This document shows, piece after piece, positions 30,521 through 40,451 of a DNA stretch of 64,000 nucleotides. Source of the DNA: Gammaproteobacteria bacterium (GTDB lineage: Bacteria > Pseudomonadota > Gammaproteobacteria > DSM-16500). The stretch spans positions 23,263-87,262 of the forward strand of contig BMAG01000058.1 in NCBI GenBank assembly GCA_014132595.1, given 5' to 3'. Both the position numbers and the translations under genes were made by a program. Below the pieces are notes generated by a model. That model was not told the origin of the DNA. It was given only the letters and a program-made list of their open reading frames with translations, and made no database searches. Every line of letters starts with the position of its first letter. Within the stretch, counting starts at the first letter, position 1.

Positions 30521-31819
30521 TTACCTGAGATGTAATTGACGTCCAGGGCTACCCTGATAATCTTCCGCCAAAAAAAACCCAACGACTGCAATTAATCGAT
30601 CTTCAATAAACAATAAAGGAATTCGATCACGCTCCCAAGGCGGAATAGCCCATTCTTGCATAAGATGTTTTAATAATTGATGACAACGCCTCTTTGGGAA
30701 ATAACAACGCTCTCCCCCTTGTCGAAAACGAACAGTGACTTGTGTCATATTTAAAGAGAGACCCTTTTCAGTCATCGTCGTCGATAACTCTCCAATACCA
30801 GGAATCACGAGCGATTGCCTGAGATCCCATGAAAAAATTTGTCTTGTATCAAAAGAGCTGAGCGGCTGCATAAGATAAAGCTCATCACGATATCGCCGTA
30901 ATTCCACTTTTCCCCATCGAATGAGGGGCAATTTGTCAGCCTGTGATTTCAAAAAATCCTGTTGAATTTGATTGAGCTTGATAGAAGACGGTACCGAAAA
31001 CCCACATTGCATAAACCAGGCACGTAAAACTTGACGTTGACGCATTGCATTCAACATTTTTATTTTTTTAATAGAAAGCGTCCGATGGCTTTCACCGCGG
31101 CAAGTCGCTAAATCTTCACGAACAACGCTTGAAATAAATTCTTCCGATTCTGCACAGTGTTTCGCAACGCGCGCTAATGTTTTGGTAACCGTCGGCCATC
31201 GTTCTTTTAAAACAGGCAAAATAGAATGTCTTAAAAAATTACGCGTAAAACTTTTATCTTCATTGGATTCATCATTGATCCACGTTAACTGTTGCTCTTC
31301 GGCATAAGATTTTAATTCAACACGCGACAAAGACAATAAAGGTCTTGCATGAAATCCCTTTGCAAAAGTTTTGATAACAGGCATGGCAGACAATCCTTTA
31401 GGACCCGCACCGCGCAGCAGCTGCACTAACAACGTTTCTGCTTGATCATCTTGTTGATGCGCTGTTAATAAAATATCATCCGTCTCCATTAACTCTGCAA
31501 AAACAGCATAACGCAGATCACGCGCCACTTCTTCAGGACTGTCTCCTGTCAGCGCTTTTGCATGAATGGATTTTTGAATCAATTCGATTTGCAACTGATC
31601 ACAGATTTTTTCACAATGCAGCATCCAATCTTCGGCATGAATACTCAAACCATGATGCACATGCACCGCTTTTAAACGTATCGGATATTGTTTGCGTAAC
31701 TGAGCACACAGATGCAACAACACATGCGAGTCCAACCCTCCGCTATAACCGATCCAATACGTTTTATCGAGACCCTGCTCAAGACAAAACGTTTTGATGC
31801 AATCAATCAGCAAGGCCAT
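30521..31819 (-). CDS. tilS: tRNA(Ile)-lysidine synthase TilS
   Basis: Converts C34 of tRNA-Ile2 (anticodon CAU) to lysidine, using ATP and lysine, so that it reads AUA. The PP-loop SGGLDS is at 26-31, with HHGLS and the DQAETLL segment further on. At 432 aa it matches the long proteobacterial form, including the C-terminal substrate-binding domain with FRQGGERC. The start overlaps the accA end by 17 bases; no independent ribosome site is obvious, so translational coupling to accA is likely. Confidence 0.95.
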   Translation of the reverse strand: MALLIDCIKTFCLEQGLDKTYWIGYSGGLDSHVLLHLCAQLRKQYPIRLKAVHVHHGLSIHAEDWMLHCEKICDQLQIELIQKSIHAKALTGDSPEEVARDLRYAVFAELMETDDILLTAHQQDDQAETLLVQLLRGAGPKGLSAMPVIKTFAKGFHARPLLSLSRVELKSYAEEQQLTWINDESNEDKSFTRNFLRHSILPVLKERWPTVTKTLARVAKHCAESEEFISSVVREDLATCRGESHRTLSIKKIKMLNAMRQRQVLRAWFMQCGFSVPSSIKLNQIQQDFLKSQADKLPLIRWGKVELRRYRDELYLMQPLSSFDTRQIFSWDLRQSLVIPGIGELSTTMTEKGLSLNMTQVTVRFRQGGERCYFPKRRCHQLLKHLMQEWAIPPWERDRIPLLFIEDRLIAVVGFFLAEDYQGSPGRQLHLR

Positions 31820-32756
31820 AAGACATTAAACGCTGATAGCGCATTTCAATGAGTTGGTCTGTTGAATAGCCTTGTAGTTCCATTAAATTTTGCGCAAGGA
31901 CGATTTGTAATTTTGAAGCCATTGCATCATAGTCACGATGCGCACCTCCCAAAGGCTCTGGAATAATCTGATCAATCAGTTTTAAATCTAGATTTTGTTC
32001 TGCAGACACACCCATCGCTTCCGCTGCAACCGATGCCTTCTCTGCATTTTTCCATAAAATGGAAGCACAGCCTTCGGGTGAGATCACCGAATAAATGGAA
32101 TATTGCAGCATCAAAATACGATCACCAACACCGATCGCTAATGCACCGCCTGAACCACCCTCACCAATCACCGTACAAATAATGGGTGTTTTTAACCGTG
32201 ACATCACAAATAAATTACGCGCAATCGCTTCACTCTGATTGCTTTGCTCCGCTTTGATACCTGGATAGGCGCCCGGTGTATCGATAAAAGTAAAAATAGG
32301 TAATTTAAATTTTTCTGCCATTTGCATTAAACGCAATGCTTTACGATAATCTTCCGGATTTGGCATGCCGAAGTTGCGTTCAATCTTTTCTTGCGTCTTA
32401 CGGCCCTTTTCATGCCCGAGCACCATCACCGGCTGACCTTCAAAGCGCGCAATCCCGCCCACAATCGCAGACCCCTTCGAAACAGAGCGATCTCCCTGCA
32501 ATTCATCAAATTCTGTAAACAACCGACTAATGTAGTCAATCGCATGCGGCCGTTGAACATGACGAGCCAATTGCGTAATTTGCCAAGGACTTAAATGCGA
32601 AAAAATATCCTTCGTCAACTGGCGACTTTTCACTTCCAAACGCGCAATTTCATCACTCAAATTGACCGCACTGTCCTTATCCACCATCCGCAATTCCTGA
32701 ATCTTCGCTTCAAGCTCAGCAATGGGTTGTTCAAAATCTAAAAAATTTAAATTCAT
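31803..32756 (-). CDS. accA: Acetyl-CoA carboxylase carboxyltransferase subunit alpha
   Basis: With AccD it transfers the carboxyl group from biotin to acetyl-CoA, giving malonyl-CoA for fatty acid synthesis. The 317 residues fit the family (319 in E. coli), from the NFLDFEQPI start through DTPGAYPG and [12 protein letters not shown], the oxyanion-hole region. First of the accA-tilS pair. In many gammaproteobacteria dnaE lies directly beside accA; here an ATPase gene separates them and accA is divergent. Confidence 0.97.
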   Translation of the reverse strand: MNLNFLDFEQPIAELEAKIQELRMVDKDSAVNLSDEIARLEVKSRQLTKDIFSHLSPWQITQLARHVQRPHAIDYISRLFTEFDELQGDRSVSKGSAIVGGIARFEGQPVMVLGHEKGRKTQEKIERNFGMPNPEDYRKALRLMQMAEKFKLPIFTFIDTPGAYPGIKAEQSNQSEAIARNLFVMSRLKTPIICTVIGEGGSGGALAIGVGDRILMLQYSIYSVISPEGCASILWKNAEKASVAAEAMGVSAEQNLDLKLIDQIIPEPLGGAHRDYDAMASKLQIVLAQNLMELQGYSTDQLIEMRYQRLMSYGLAD

Positions 32757-32901
32757 GACCTATTTCTCAACATAACGGGTGGGCTATATGATAGCTGAAC
32801 TAAGAGCACCTCGCACCTTTAATAGGGTAATAAAAAACTTCTTTTTATTCCCCCAGACATCGGCTAATATATAATTATATTATATATTGGACGGTATGGC
32901 T

Positions 32902-34122
32902 ATGTATATTCAACGCACTCTAGAGCTTTTTTTACAACAAGTTAGTCAGCAATTCCCCGTGTTGTTGGTCACAGGCCCCCGCCAAGTTGGTAAAACGACC
33001 ATTTTAAAACACTTGAGCAAAGATGTTAGAAAATATGTCACATTAGATGACCCTCATCTGGCTCAATTAGCGAATGAAGATCCTGCACTTTTTTTACAGC
33101 GGTTTACGCCACCTATATTGATTGACGAAATTCAATATGCTCCTACTTTATTTCCTTACATAAAAATGAGAGTTGACGAAAAGCATGAGCCTGGGGCTTT
33201 TTGGCTTGCGGGATCACAGCAATTTGAACTCATGCAGAAGGTATCGGAATCATTAGCTGGCCGCATAGGAATCGTCAATTTGCTCGGATTATCCTTAAAA
33301 GAAGAACAGAAACATCCTAAAATTGCAGAACCTTTTTTACCTAATGAAAAACAATTAAAACATCGTGCTGAATATTCACAGCCTCTTTCTTTGCAAGAAA
33401 TTTATCGTATTATTTGGCGTGGATCCTTTCCAACTTTGTATACATCACAAATCGATAGAGATCTTTTTTATAGTTCTTATGTACAAACTTATCTACAGCG
33501 AGATATTCGTGACCTTGCCAATATCGCTGATTCCCATGGATTTTTGAAATTTCTTCGCGCCGCCGCCGCACGAACAGGACAGCTATTAAATATGACTGAT
33601 ATGGCCAGAGACAGCGGTATTAGTCCGATGACAGCAAAACATTGGCTGACTCATTTAGAAGCCTCTGGTATTATTTACTTACTGGAACCTTATCACAATA
33701 ATATTACTAAAAGATTAATTAAAACACCTAAGCTCTATTTTCTTGATACTGGACTTTGTGCTTATCTCACCGAATGGTCGAGTCCAGAAACGCTAGAAGC
33801 AGGCGCAATGTCCGGTGCTATGCTAGAAACATTCATCTTCACTGAAATTTTAAAAAGCTATTGGCACAATGGAAAACGCGCGCCTCTTTATTATTATCGA
33901 GATAAAGATAAAAAAGAGATCGATTTGTTGATTGTACAAAACGAAGTAATTTATCCTTTAGAGTTTAAAAAATCTGCAAGAATTGATAAATCCATTGTTT
34001 TACAATTTAATGTTCTTAAAAAATTAAATAAAAAAATAGGGAATGGAGGCATCATCTGTTTAGCGTCTTCTTTATTGCCTATAACCAGCACCGACAATGC
34101 CATTCCAGTCGGGTTTTTATAG
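32902..34122 (+). CDS. AAA-family ATPase with DUF4143 domain
   Basis: The protein has Walker A GPRQVGKT (about 25-32) and a Walker B-like ILIDEIQ (about 73-79), then a winged-helix-like middle and a C-terminal region with EIDLLIVQ and LEFKKS. The last two resemble the D...ExK core of restriction-endonuclease folds found in DUF4143. Such AAA_14/DUF4143 genes are widespread, mobile-looking and of unknown role. I chose ATG 32902 (GGACGG about 7 bases upstream); ATG 32896 is possible. TATAAT at 32870-32875 is a likely -10 box. It interrupts the accA/dnaE neighbourhood, consistent with acquisition by transfer. Confidence 0.88.
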   Translation: MYIQRTLELFLQQVSQQFPVLLVTGPRQVGKTTILKHLSKDVRKYVTLDDPHLAQLANEDPALFLQRFTPPILIDEIQYAPTLFPYIKMRVDEKHEPGAFWLAGSQQFELMQKVSESLAGRIGIVNLLGLSLKEEQKHPKIAEPFLPNEKQLKHRAEYSQPLSLQEIYRIIWRGSFPTLYTSQIDRDLFYSSYVQTYLQRDIRDLANIADSHGFLKFLRAAAARTGQLLNMTDMARDSGISPMTAKHWLTHLEASGIIYLLEPYHNNITKRLIKTPKLYFLDTGLCAYLTEWSSPETLEAGAMSGAMLETFIFTEILKSYWHNGKRAPLYYYRDKDKKEIDLLIVQNEVIYPLEFKKSARIDKSIVLQFNVLKKLNKKIGNGGIICLASSLLPITSTDNAIPVGFL

Positions 34123-34187
34123 GAAGACTTTAGTGATATGATGTAAGGCACGCTTAAAACCCGATTAAAAAAACCAAGGCTTATCTT

Positions 34188-37100
34188 ATGGAACCGCGCT
34201 TCATTCATTTACGCTTGCATACTGAGTACTCTTTAAGCGACGGTCTCGTTCAAATTGATTATTTGATAGACAAAGCACGTCAATGCAATATGCCGATGGT
34301 TGCAGTCACGGATCAGAGCAATGTATTTAGTGCAGTGAAATTTTATCAGGCAGCCATCAAAGCAAAAATTAAACCGTTGATTGGCGCAGATATCTGGTTA
34401 GAAAATGACAAGCAAGCGAAAGAACCTTTTCGGCTCACTTTATTCTGTCAAAATAACCAAGGATATAAAAATTTATTAGAACTCATTTCGCGCAGCTTCA
34501 TTCACGGACAAACGCATGGCAAAGCCATCATTCAACGTGCCTGGTTAACTGAATTAGCGGATGGACTGATCGTTTTGTCAGGTGCAGAAGAAGGTGACTT
34601 GGGTAAAGCTTTGCTTGCCAATGAAAATTCTGAAACAAATCAGTTACTCCATTTTTGGATGACACATTTTCCAAACCGTTATTATCTGGAATTGCGCCGC
34701 ACAGGACTTCCTAATCAAGAAAATTATATTGATGCCGCATTAACAATTGCAGAAATGCATGCCCTCCCCGTTATTGCAACCAATGATATTCGTTTTTTAG
34801 AACGCGAAGATTTTGAAGCGCATGAAGCACGGGTTTGTATTCATGAAGGTTTTATTTTAGCGGATCCGCGCCGCCCGAGAAAATATACGGATCAACAATA
34901 TTTTCGAAGTCAGGAAGAAATGATTGCCTTGTTTTCTGATATTCCAGAAAGTTTGGCAAATACCGTCGAATTAGCAAAACGCTGCAATGTTACACTCACA
35001 CTGGGCAAAAGTTTTTTACCGCGATTTCCCGTTCCAGAAGGTTTTACTGTTGAGAGTTATCTTTGCCATGCCGCAGAATCTGGCTTGAATGACCGATTAA
35101 AAATCTCTCATAACACCCAGGCCGAGATTTTTACAGAAGAACGTCTTTCCTACGATGCGCGTTTACAAACCGAATTAAATGTCATCAATAAGATGGGGTT
35201 TGCAGGTTATTTTTTAATTGTGGCCGATTTTACACGCTGGGCACGAGAAAATGGCGTACCGGTTGGCCCAGGCCGCGGTTCCGGCCCCGGATCGTTGGTT
35301 GCTTATGCTTTAAAAATTACGGATCTGGATCCTTTGCAGCATGAACTGTTGTTTGAACGTTTTTTGAATCCTGACCGCGTGTCCATGCCTGACTTTGATA
35401 TCGATTTTTGTATGGAAGGACGCGATCGCGTCATCGAATATGTCATGCAAACACATGGGCTTGATGCTGTCGCTCAAATTATCACATATGGCACGATGAC
35501 AGCTAAGGCTGTGATACGTGATGTCGGACGTGTGCTAGGCATGAGTTATGGTCATGTCGATAAAATTGCAAAACTGGTACCTTTTGAAATTGGCATTACG
35601 TTAGATGCCGCTTTGCATCAAGAAGATCAATTGCGTGAACGTTATCAACAGGAAGATGATGTACGCACCCTTATTGATCTTGCACGTAAACTCGAAGGCA
35701 TCACACGTAACGCGGGCAAACATGCGGGAGGTGTGGTTATTGCACCTTCTAAATTAACCGAATATACCGCATTGTATTGTGAAGAAGGACAATCGAATCA
35801 CTTAGTCACTCAATTTGATAAAGATGATGTGGAAGCCGTGGGTTTAGTTAAATTCGACTTTTTAGGTCTACGCACACTCACCATCATTGATTGGGCCATT
35901 CAAGAAATCAATAACAAACGTCAGATGGCAGAAGAACCCCTTTTAGACATTCAATTAATTCCCCTGAATGATCCAGCAACATTTGCCTTATTAAAAGCCT
36001 GCAAAACGACTGCGGTATTTCAGTTGGAATCTCGCGGGATGAAAGACTTAGTCAAACGTCTTCAGCCTGACTGTTTTGAAGATATTGTGGCACTTGTTGC
36101 TTTGTTTCGTCCGGGCCCGCTGCAATCAGGCATGGTGGATGATTTTATTAATCGTAAACACGGTCGTGCAAAAGTGCAGTATCCGCATCCTGCGCTTGAA
36201 CCTATTTTGAGACCCACGTATGGCGTAATTTTATATCAAGAGCAAGTCATGCAAATTGCACAGGTGTTAGCCGGTTATTCCTTAGGCTCTGCCGATTTAT
36301 TGCGCCGTGCGATGGGGAAAAAGAAACCGGAAGAAATGGCCATGCAGCGCGAAACGTTCTGTAAAGGGTCTGTTGAACGCGGTGTTGATGTTGAAACAGC
36401 AACCTATATTTTCGATTTAATGGAAAAATTTGCAGGTTATGGTTTTAATAAATCACATTCAGCCTCTTATGCATTGATTGCTTACCAAACGGCATGGCTC
36501 AAAGCACATTATCCTGCAGAATATATGGCAGCCGTTTTATCTGCAGATATGGATAACACCGATAAAGTCGTCCATTTTGTAGAAGAATGTCAGGCTCTTA
36601 ATTTACAAGTCAGCCCACCGGATATAAATCGCAGTATTTATCAATTTAAAGCGATTGATACCCACAGTTTAATGTATGGCTTAGGCGCTATTAAAGGGGC
36701 AGGCCAAGCCGCAATTGAATCTATTGTTGAAGAACGTAACCGGCACGGTGAATTTAAAAATTTATTTGATTTTTGCAAACGCACGTATTCACGAAAAATA
36801 AATCGGCGTTTATTAGAAGCAGCGATTAAAGCCGGGGCATTTGATTTAATCACTCCTCATCGCGCTTCTGCAATGGACAGTTTAAGCCATGCATTACAAC
36901 ATGCAGAACAAACCTCTCGCAATAAAGCCGTAGGCCAGCATGATTTATTTGGCAGTATTTCTGCAGAAGAAGATACCATTCAGTATGTCAATGCGCCCGA
37001 ATGGAGTGAGCAGCAGCGTTTATTTGGTGAAAAAGAAACATTAGGCATGTATATCACCGGACATCCTATTCATCGATACTTGCCTGAACTAAAAAACTTT

Positions 37101-37631
37101 ATTAGCGGACGTATTGCAGAATTACGCCCCGCCGCAAAAACGATAGTGACTGCGGGGATTATTATCGGTCTTCGCACCTTGCAAACGAAACGCGGTGATC
37201 GAATGGCGGTCGTCACATTAGATGATGCGACCACACCCATCGACGTTTTGTGTTTTGCAGAAACTTATCAAAAATATAGAGAACTTCTGGGGAAAGATAA
37301 ACTCATCATTGTAGAAGGCGAAGTCAGTGTCGATGATTTCAGCGGCGGGTATCGTTTATTGAGCCGTGAAATATTTTCCATGGATGCGGCACGTGAACGT
37401 TATGCCAAATATTTACAAATTCGTCTTTCACAGGCGTTTGATGTCACACAACTTGCGCCATTATTAGAAAAATATAGAGGCGGACGTTGCAATGTTTCCG
37501 TGGATTATTGGAGGGCAGATGCCAAAGCCAGTCTGAAATTAGGCGAAAACTGGCGGGTCAAACCCATGGATAGCCTCCTAGAAACCCTAAAAAATGCGCT
37601 TTCCGACGAAAGCGTAGATGTTGTTTATTAA
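34188..37631 (+). CDS. dnaE: DNA polymerase III alpha subunit DnaE
   Basis: Catalytic subunit of the replicative polymerase. It starts with a PHP domain (HLRLHTEYSLSDG, from residue 7). The palm has GPGRGSGPGSLVAYAL and the catalytic PDFDIDF (about 401-407). Further on come YQEQVMQIA and GYGFNKSHSASYAL, a helix-hairpin-helix region, and the OB domain near 970-1060. At 1147 aa it is of normal length (1160 in E. coli). AAGG lies 9 bases before the start. Confidence 0.98.
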   Translation: MEPRFIHLRLHTEYSLSDGLVQIDYLIDKARQCNMPMVAVTDQSNVFSAVKFYQAAIKAKIKPLIGADIWLENDKQAKEPFRLTLFCQNNQGYKNLLELISRSFIHGQTHGKAIIQRAWLTELADGLIVLSGAEEGDLGKALLANENSETNQLLHFWMTHFPNRYYLELRRTGLPNQENYIDAALTIAEMHALPVIATNDIRFLEREDFEAHEARVCIHEGFILADPRRPRKYTDQQYFRSQEEMIALFSDIPESLANTVELAKRCNVTLTLGKSFLPRFPVPEGFTVESYLCHAAESGLNDRLKISHNTQAEIFTEERLSYDARLQTELNVINKMGFAGYFLIVADFTRWARENGVPVGPGRGSGPGSLVAYALKITDLDPLQHELLFERFLNPDRVSMPDFDIDFCMEGRDRVIEYVMQTHGLDAVAQIITYGTMTAKAVIRDVGRVLGMSYGHVDKIAKLVPFEIGITLDAALHQEDQLRERYQQEDDVRTLIDLARKLEGITRNAGKHAGGVVIAPSKLTEYTALYCEEGQSNHLVTQFDKDDVEAVGLVKFDFLGLRTLTIIDWAIQEINNKRQMAEEPLLDIQLIPLNDPATFALLKACKTTAVFQLESRGMKDLVKRLQPDCFEDIVALVALFRPGPLQSGMVDDFINRKHGRAKVQYPHPALEPILRPTYGVILYQEQVMQIAQVLAGYSLGSADLLRRAMGKKKPEEMAMQRETFCKGSVERGVDVETATYIFDLMEKFAGYGFNKSHSASYALIAYQTAWLKAHYPAEYMAAVLSADMDNTDKVVHFVEECQALNLQVSPPDINRSIYQFKAIDTHSLMYGLGAIKGAGQAAIESIVEERNRHGEFKNLFDFCKRTYSRKINRRLLEAAIKAGAFDLITPHRASAMDSLSHALQHAEQTSRNKAVGQHDLFGSISAEEDTIQYVNAPEWSEQQRLFGEKETLGMYITGHPIHRYLPELKNFISGRIAELRPAAKTIVTAGIIIGLRTLQTKRGDRMAVVTLDDATTPIDVLCFAETYQKYRELLGKDKLIIVEGEVSVDDFSGGYRLLSREIFSMDAARERYAKYLQIRLSQAFDVTQLAPLLEKYRGGRCNVSVDYWRADAKASLKLGENWRVKPMDSLLETLKNALSDESVDVVY

Positions 37632-37704
37632 TTATCTTTATAGTAGATTTCGATAATATTTCTAATCAAGTTCAATTTATTCACATACTAAACGAGTATC
37701 AAAA

Positions 37705-38247
37705 ATGCCTAAACGATTTTTATTTCTGACAATAAGCGGCGCAATATCTTGTTTAATCACTCAAAATGGATTAGCCGTTATAAGGTACAATTCCGTCGAT
37801 TTAGGCAGCGCTCAATGCCCAGATGTTGATCAGATATCCCATACTCCTAGTATGTCATGGAAGGTGAGAGATGCCGGCTGGATCATTTACAGTCAAGATA
37901 AAAATAATGCTTTAACTGGATTTTCGAGGGATACTCAACTTCGACGATCCGTATATCCCTATCATATCGGATATGCGCTTGCAGATATTTATTGTGGATA
38001 TAATACAGGTCTTGGCGGCAAAGATACTCTAGTATTAAAACGTACTTATCAAGAAGAAAATGGATTATATCCTGAGGCAAATCTTATCGTTGCAGATAAT
38101 AATCTGCTGGATATGCAGTCAACAAATACAAGAACTTATAACAGATATAGTTCGTGTGATACCGTTTTAAGCAATCTTTCGAAATGTGATTGGCATTTTT
38201 ATTCTTCAAACGCTTACAATGATCACTTGGATGTTGACACAATTTAA
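37705..38247 (+). CDS. Exported orphan protein (180 aa)
   Basis: The N-terminus MPKRFLFLTISGAISCLI followed by NGLA looks like a Sec signal peptide with cleavage near residue 24. The mature part (about 156 aa) has four to five cysteines, Tyr-rich segments (YPYHIGYALADIYCGY) and a CDWHFYSS end, suggesting a small disulfide-stabilised beta fold. No family recognised. A weak AT-only hairpin (AATATTAA/TTAATATT, 38252-38274) lies between it and convergent recJ and may end both transcripts. Confidence 0.7.
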   Translation: MPKRFLFLTISGAISCLITQNGLAVIRYNSVDLGSAQCPDVDQISHTPSMSWKVRDAGWIIYSQDKNNALTGFSRDTQLRRSVYPYHIGYALADIYCGYNTGLGGKDTLVLKRTYQEENGLYPEANLIVADNNLLDMQSTNTRTYNRYSSCDTVLSNLSKCDWHFYSSNAYNDHLDVDTI

Positions 38248-38273
38248 CTTGAATATTAATCAGAACTTAATAT

Positions 38274-40001
38274 TTATTTTATCATTTCCATGTGTTCAAC
38301 TAATAATTGCACTTTAGATTTATTTCTAAATTCGTTGACATCCATTTTATAAATAATGTTGACACGCTCGCATCGATAATTGGGCCATTGATTGATATCA
38401 GTATTAAATGCAATAGCATCAAATAATTTATCGTCTTTAGCCAAGGTCATTTTCAAATGTTTTCCTGTTAATAACCGTTGCTCAACGATATCAAAAACGC
38501 CTTCAAATAAAGGCTCCGGGAAAGCTTGGCCCCAAGGACCTGCCTCACGCAGCAATTCAGCAACTTCAAGCGTTAACTCATGTGTTTCTAACTCACCATC
38601 ACTGTAAAGCGCATGATGCAAATCTTCTTCTTTTAATTGATCACAAACAACCTGATCAAAAGCCCGTGAAAAATCATCCAATGCTGCGCGTGGCAATGTC
38701 AATCCTGCAGCCATAGCATGTCCGCCAAATTTACTAATTAAACCCGGAGATTGAGAGGCAATTTGTGCTAATACATCACGAATATGTAATCCGGGAATGG
38801 AGCGTGCGGAACCTTTCAACTCGGTATCAGTCGAAAGCGCAAAAGCAATGACAGGTCTACGGAAATGATCTTTAATGCGTGAAGCCAAGATACCAATCAC
38901 CCCTTGATGCCATTCAGGATCAAATAAACTAATACCGCGCGGCAACTGCATTTGATCTAATTGAATTTTTTTTAAAAAAGTTAGTGCTTGTTCTTGCATA
39001 TCTTTTTCAATGATACGTCGTTCATCATTTAATTGATCCAGAATACTTACCATATCACGTGCACGTACGGCATCATCACAAAGCAAACTTTCAATGCCTA
39101 AAGACATATCATCTAAACGGCCGGCAGCATTTAAACGAGGCGCTACCACAAATCCTAAATCTGCTGCCACAATCCGTTTTGGATTTCTATTACCTAATTC
39201 TAATAATGCACTAATGCCTGGCACACAATGGCCTGCACGAATACGCCGCAAACCTTGCTGAACTAAAATACGATTATTATGATCCAATGCGACGACATCA
39301 GCGACTGTCCCTAAAGCCACTAAATCTAATAATTTTGACATATTGGGTTCTGGAATAGCCTGCTTAAAAAACCACTGGCATTCAGTTAAATGACGTCTTA
39401 ATGCAAGCATGACATAAAAAATAACGCCCACTCCCGCAATGCATTTACTCGGGAAAGTATCATCCGGTTGATTAGGATTGACGATGGCATCCGCAGAAGG
39501 CAAAGTATCGGCTGTCAAATGATGATCTGTAATAATGACTTGTATTCCTAATTCTTTAGCCGCTGCAACACCTGCATGATTGGCAATACCATTATCCACT
39601 GTCACGATGAGCGCGGGATTGAATTCTTTCACTGCCACTTGCACTAACTCAGGTGTGAGCCCATATCCAAATGCAAATCGGTTCGGCACCAGAAATGAAA
39701 CGTGTTTTGCGCCAAAGCTGCGTAAAGCACGAATCGCAACAGCCGTACTCGTTGCCCCATCCACGTCAAAATCGCCTACGATTAAAATATTTTTTTGCAG
39801 GCGTAATGCATCAAATAAACAGTCAACGGCTTTATCAATCCCGAGCAAAGATTGATATGGCAGCAAATGTTCAAGCCCGTATTCAAGTTCAGTATTTGAT
39901 TTTATCCCGCGGGCTGAATAAACACGTTGCAATACGGCAGGTAAATGTGGAAAAAGTGAGTCTGTAATATCAATATTTCGTTTTATTATTTTTTTTTGCA
40001 T
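38274..40001 (-). CDS. recJ: Single-stranded-DNA-specific exonuclease RecJ
   Basis: A 5'-3' single-strand exonuclease of the DHH family used in RecF-pathway recombination and mismatch repair. The metal-binding motifs include GDFDVDG (76-82), DNG and the signature DHH (about 159-161); a DHHA1 domain follows with SGSARS-type sequence (here KGSARSI) and GGHAMAAGL. At 575 aa it matches E. coli RecJ (577). AAGGA precedes the ATG. A family-A repeat begins 30 bases upstream of the start codon. Confidence 0.96.
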   Translation of the reverse strand: MQKKIIKRNIDITDSLFPHLPAVLQRVYSARGIKSNTELEYGLEHLLPYQSLLGIDKAVDCLFDALRLQKNILIVGDFDVDGATSTAVAIRALRSFGAKHVSFLVPNRFAFGYGLTPELVQVAVKEFNPALIVTVDNGIANHAGVAAAKELGIQVIITDHHLTADTLPSADAIVNPNQPDDTFPSKCIAGVGVIFYVMLALRRHLTECQWFFKQAIPEPNMSKLLDLVALGTVADVVALDHNNRILVQQGLRRIRAGHCVPGISALLELGNRNPKRIVAADLGFVVAPRLNAAGRLDDMSLGIESLLCDDAVRARDMVSILDQLNDERRIIEKDMQEQALTFLKKIQLDQMQLPRGISLFDPEWHQGVIGILASRIKDHFRRPVIAFALSTDTELKGSARSIPGLHIRDVLAQIASQSPGLISKFGGHAMAAGLTLPRAALDDFSRAFDQVVCDQLKEEDLHHALYSDGELETHELTLEVAELLREAGPWGQAFPEPLFEGVFDIVEQRLLTGKHLKMTLAKDDKLFDAIAFNTDINQWPNYRCERVNIIYKMDVNEFRNKSKVQLLVEHMEMIK

Positions 40002-40031
40002 GTAAATCCTTATAATTTATTTTTCTACTCC

Positions 40032-40204
40032 GCTTAGAAATTCCCCTCTCCCGCCCCTTGAATGACACAAGAAAATATATTTTGAGTGCGGGAGAGGGTC
40101 AGGGTGAGGGGAAAACTGCGACTTACCCTCACCCTAACCCTCTCCCGCACTAGAAAGTGTGTTTATTATCTCATCCCATGGGCGGGAGAGGGGAATTTCT
40201 AAGC
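40032..40204. repeat. Long family-A palindromic element
   Basis: Ends GCTTAGAAATTCCCCTCTCC and its inverted counterpart finishing CTAAGC. The element contains four G/C-rich arms: CCCCTCTCCCGCC, GTGCGGGAGAGGGTCAGGG, ACCCTCACCCTAACCCTC and GGGCGGGAGAGGGG. It lies between recJ and a small membrane-protein gene, and its right end codes for that protein's last residues on the minus strand. The other long copies are at 61054 and 61628. Confidence 0.8.
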
Positions 40205-40446
40205 AACAAATGTTTTTTGTTATAACGATTTACCGCCACCACACTCCAGATGCAAGATCCTAGCCACACTAATATAATCGGCACCGGCAGCATACTGCTT
40301 ACCACAATGAACCCTAAAACAATCATCACAACACCGCCCACCGTGCTTGCATAAAGCAAACCCACTGGCCCTAAAAATACACTAAACAATAAGGCAACCG
40401 CCAAATTTTTAAAAGGTAAAGTCGATGTTCTCTGTGTGTCATTCAT
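40171..40446 (-). CDS. Small two-helix membrane protein (91 aa), C-terminus supplied by a repeat
   Basis: After a polar N-terminus there are two hydrophobic stretches, about 15-35 (LAVALLFSVFLGPVGLLYAS) and 37-67, then a basic VNRYNKKH. The last residues (LRNSPLPPMG) and the stop codon are read from the right end of the family-A element, so the original C-terminus was probably replaced on insertion. It starts 6 bases after the alaC stop and so is probably co-transcribed with it. Function unknown. Confidence 0.65.
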   Translation of the reverse strand: MNDTQRTSTLPFKNLAVALLFSVFLGPVGLLYASTVGGVVMIVLGFIVVSSMLPVPIILVWLGSCIWSVVAVNRYNKKHLLLRNSPLPPMG

Positions 40447-40451
40447 TGCAC

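Noticed and set aside
40032..40204. CRISPR-like array because of repeated CCCTCTCCC blocks
   Set aside because: The blocks are inverted, not regularly spaced direct repeats, there are no variable spacers and no cas genes nearby.
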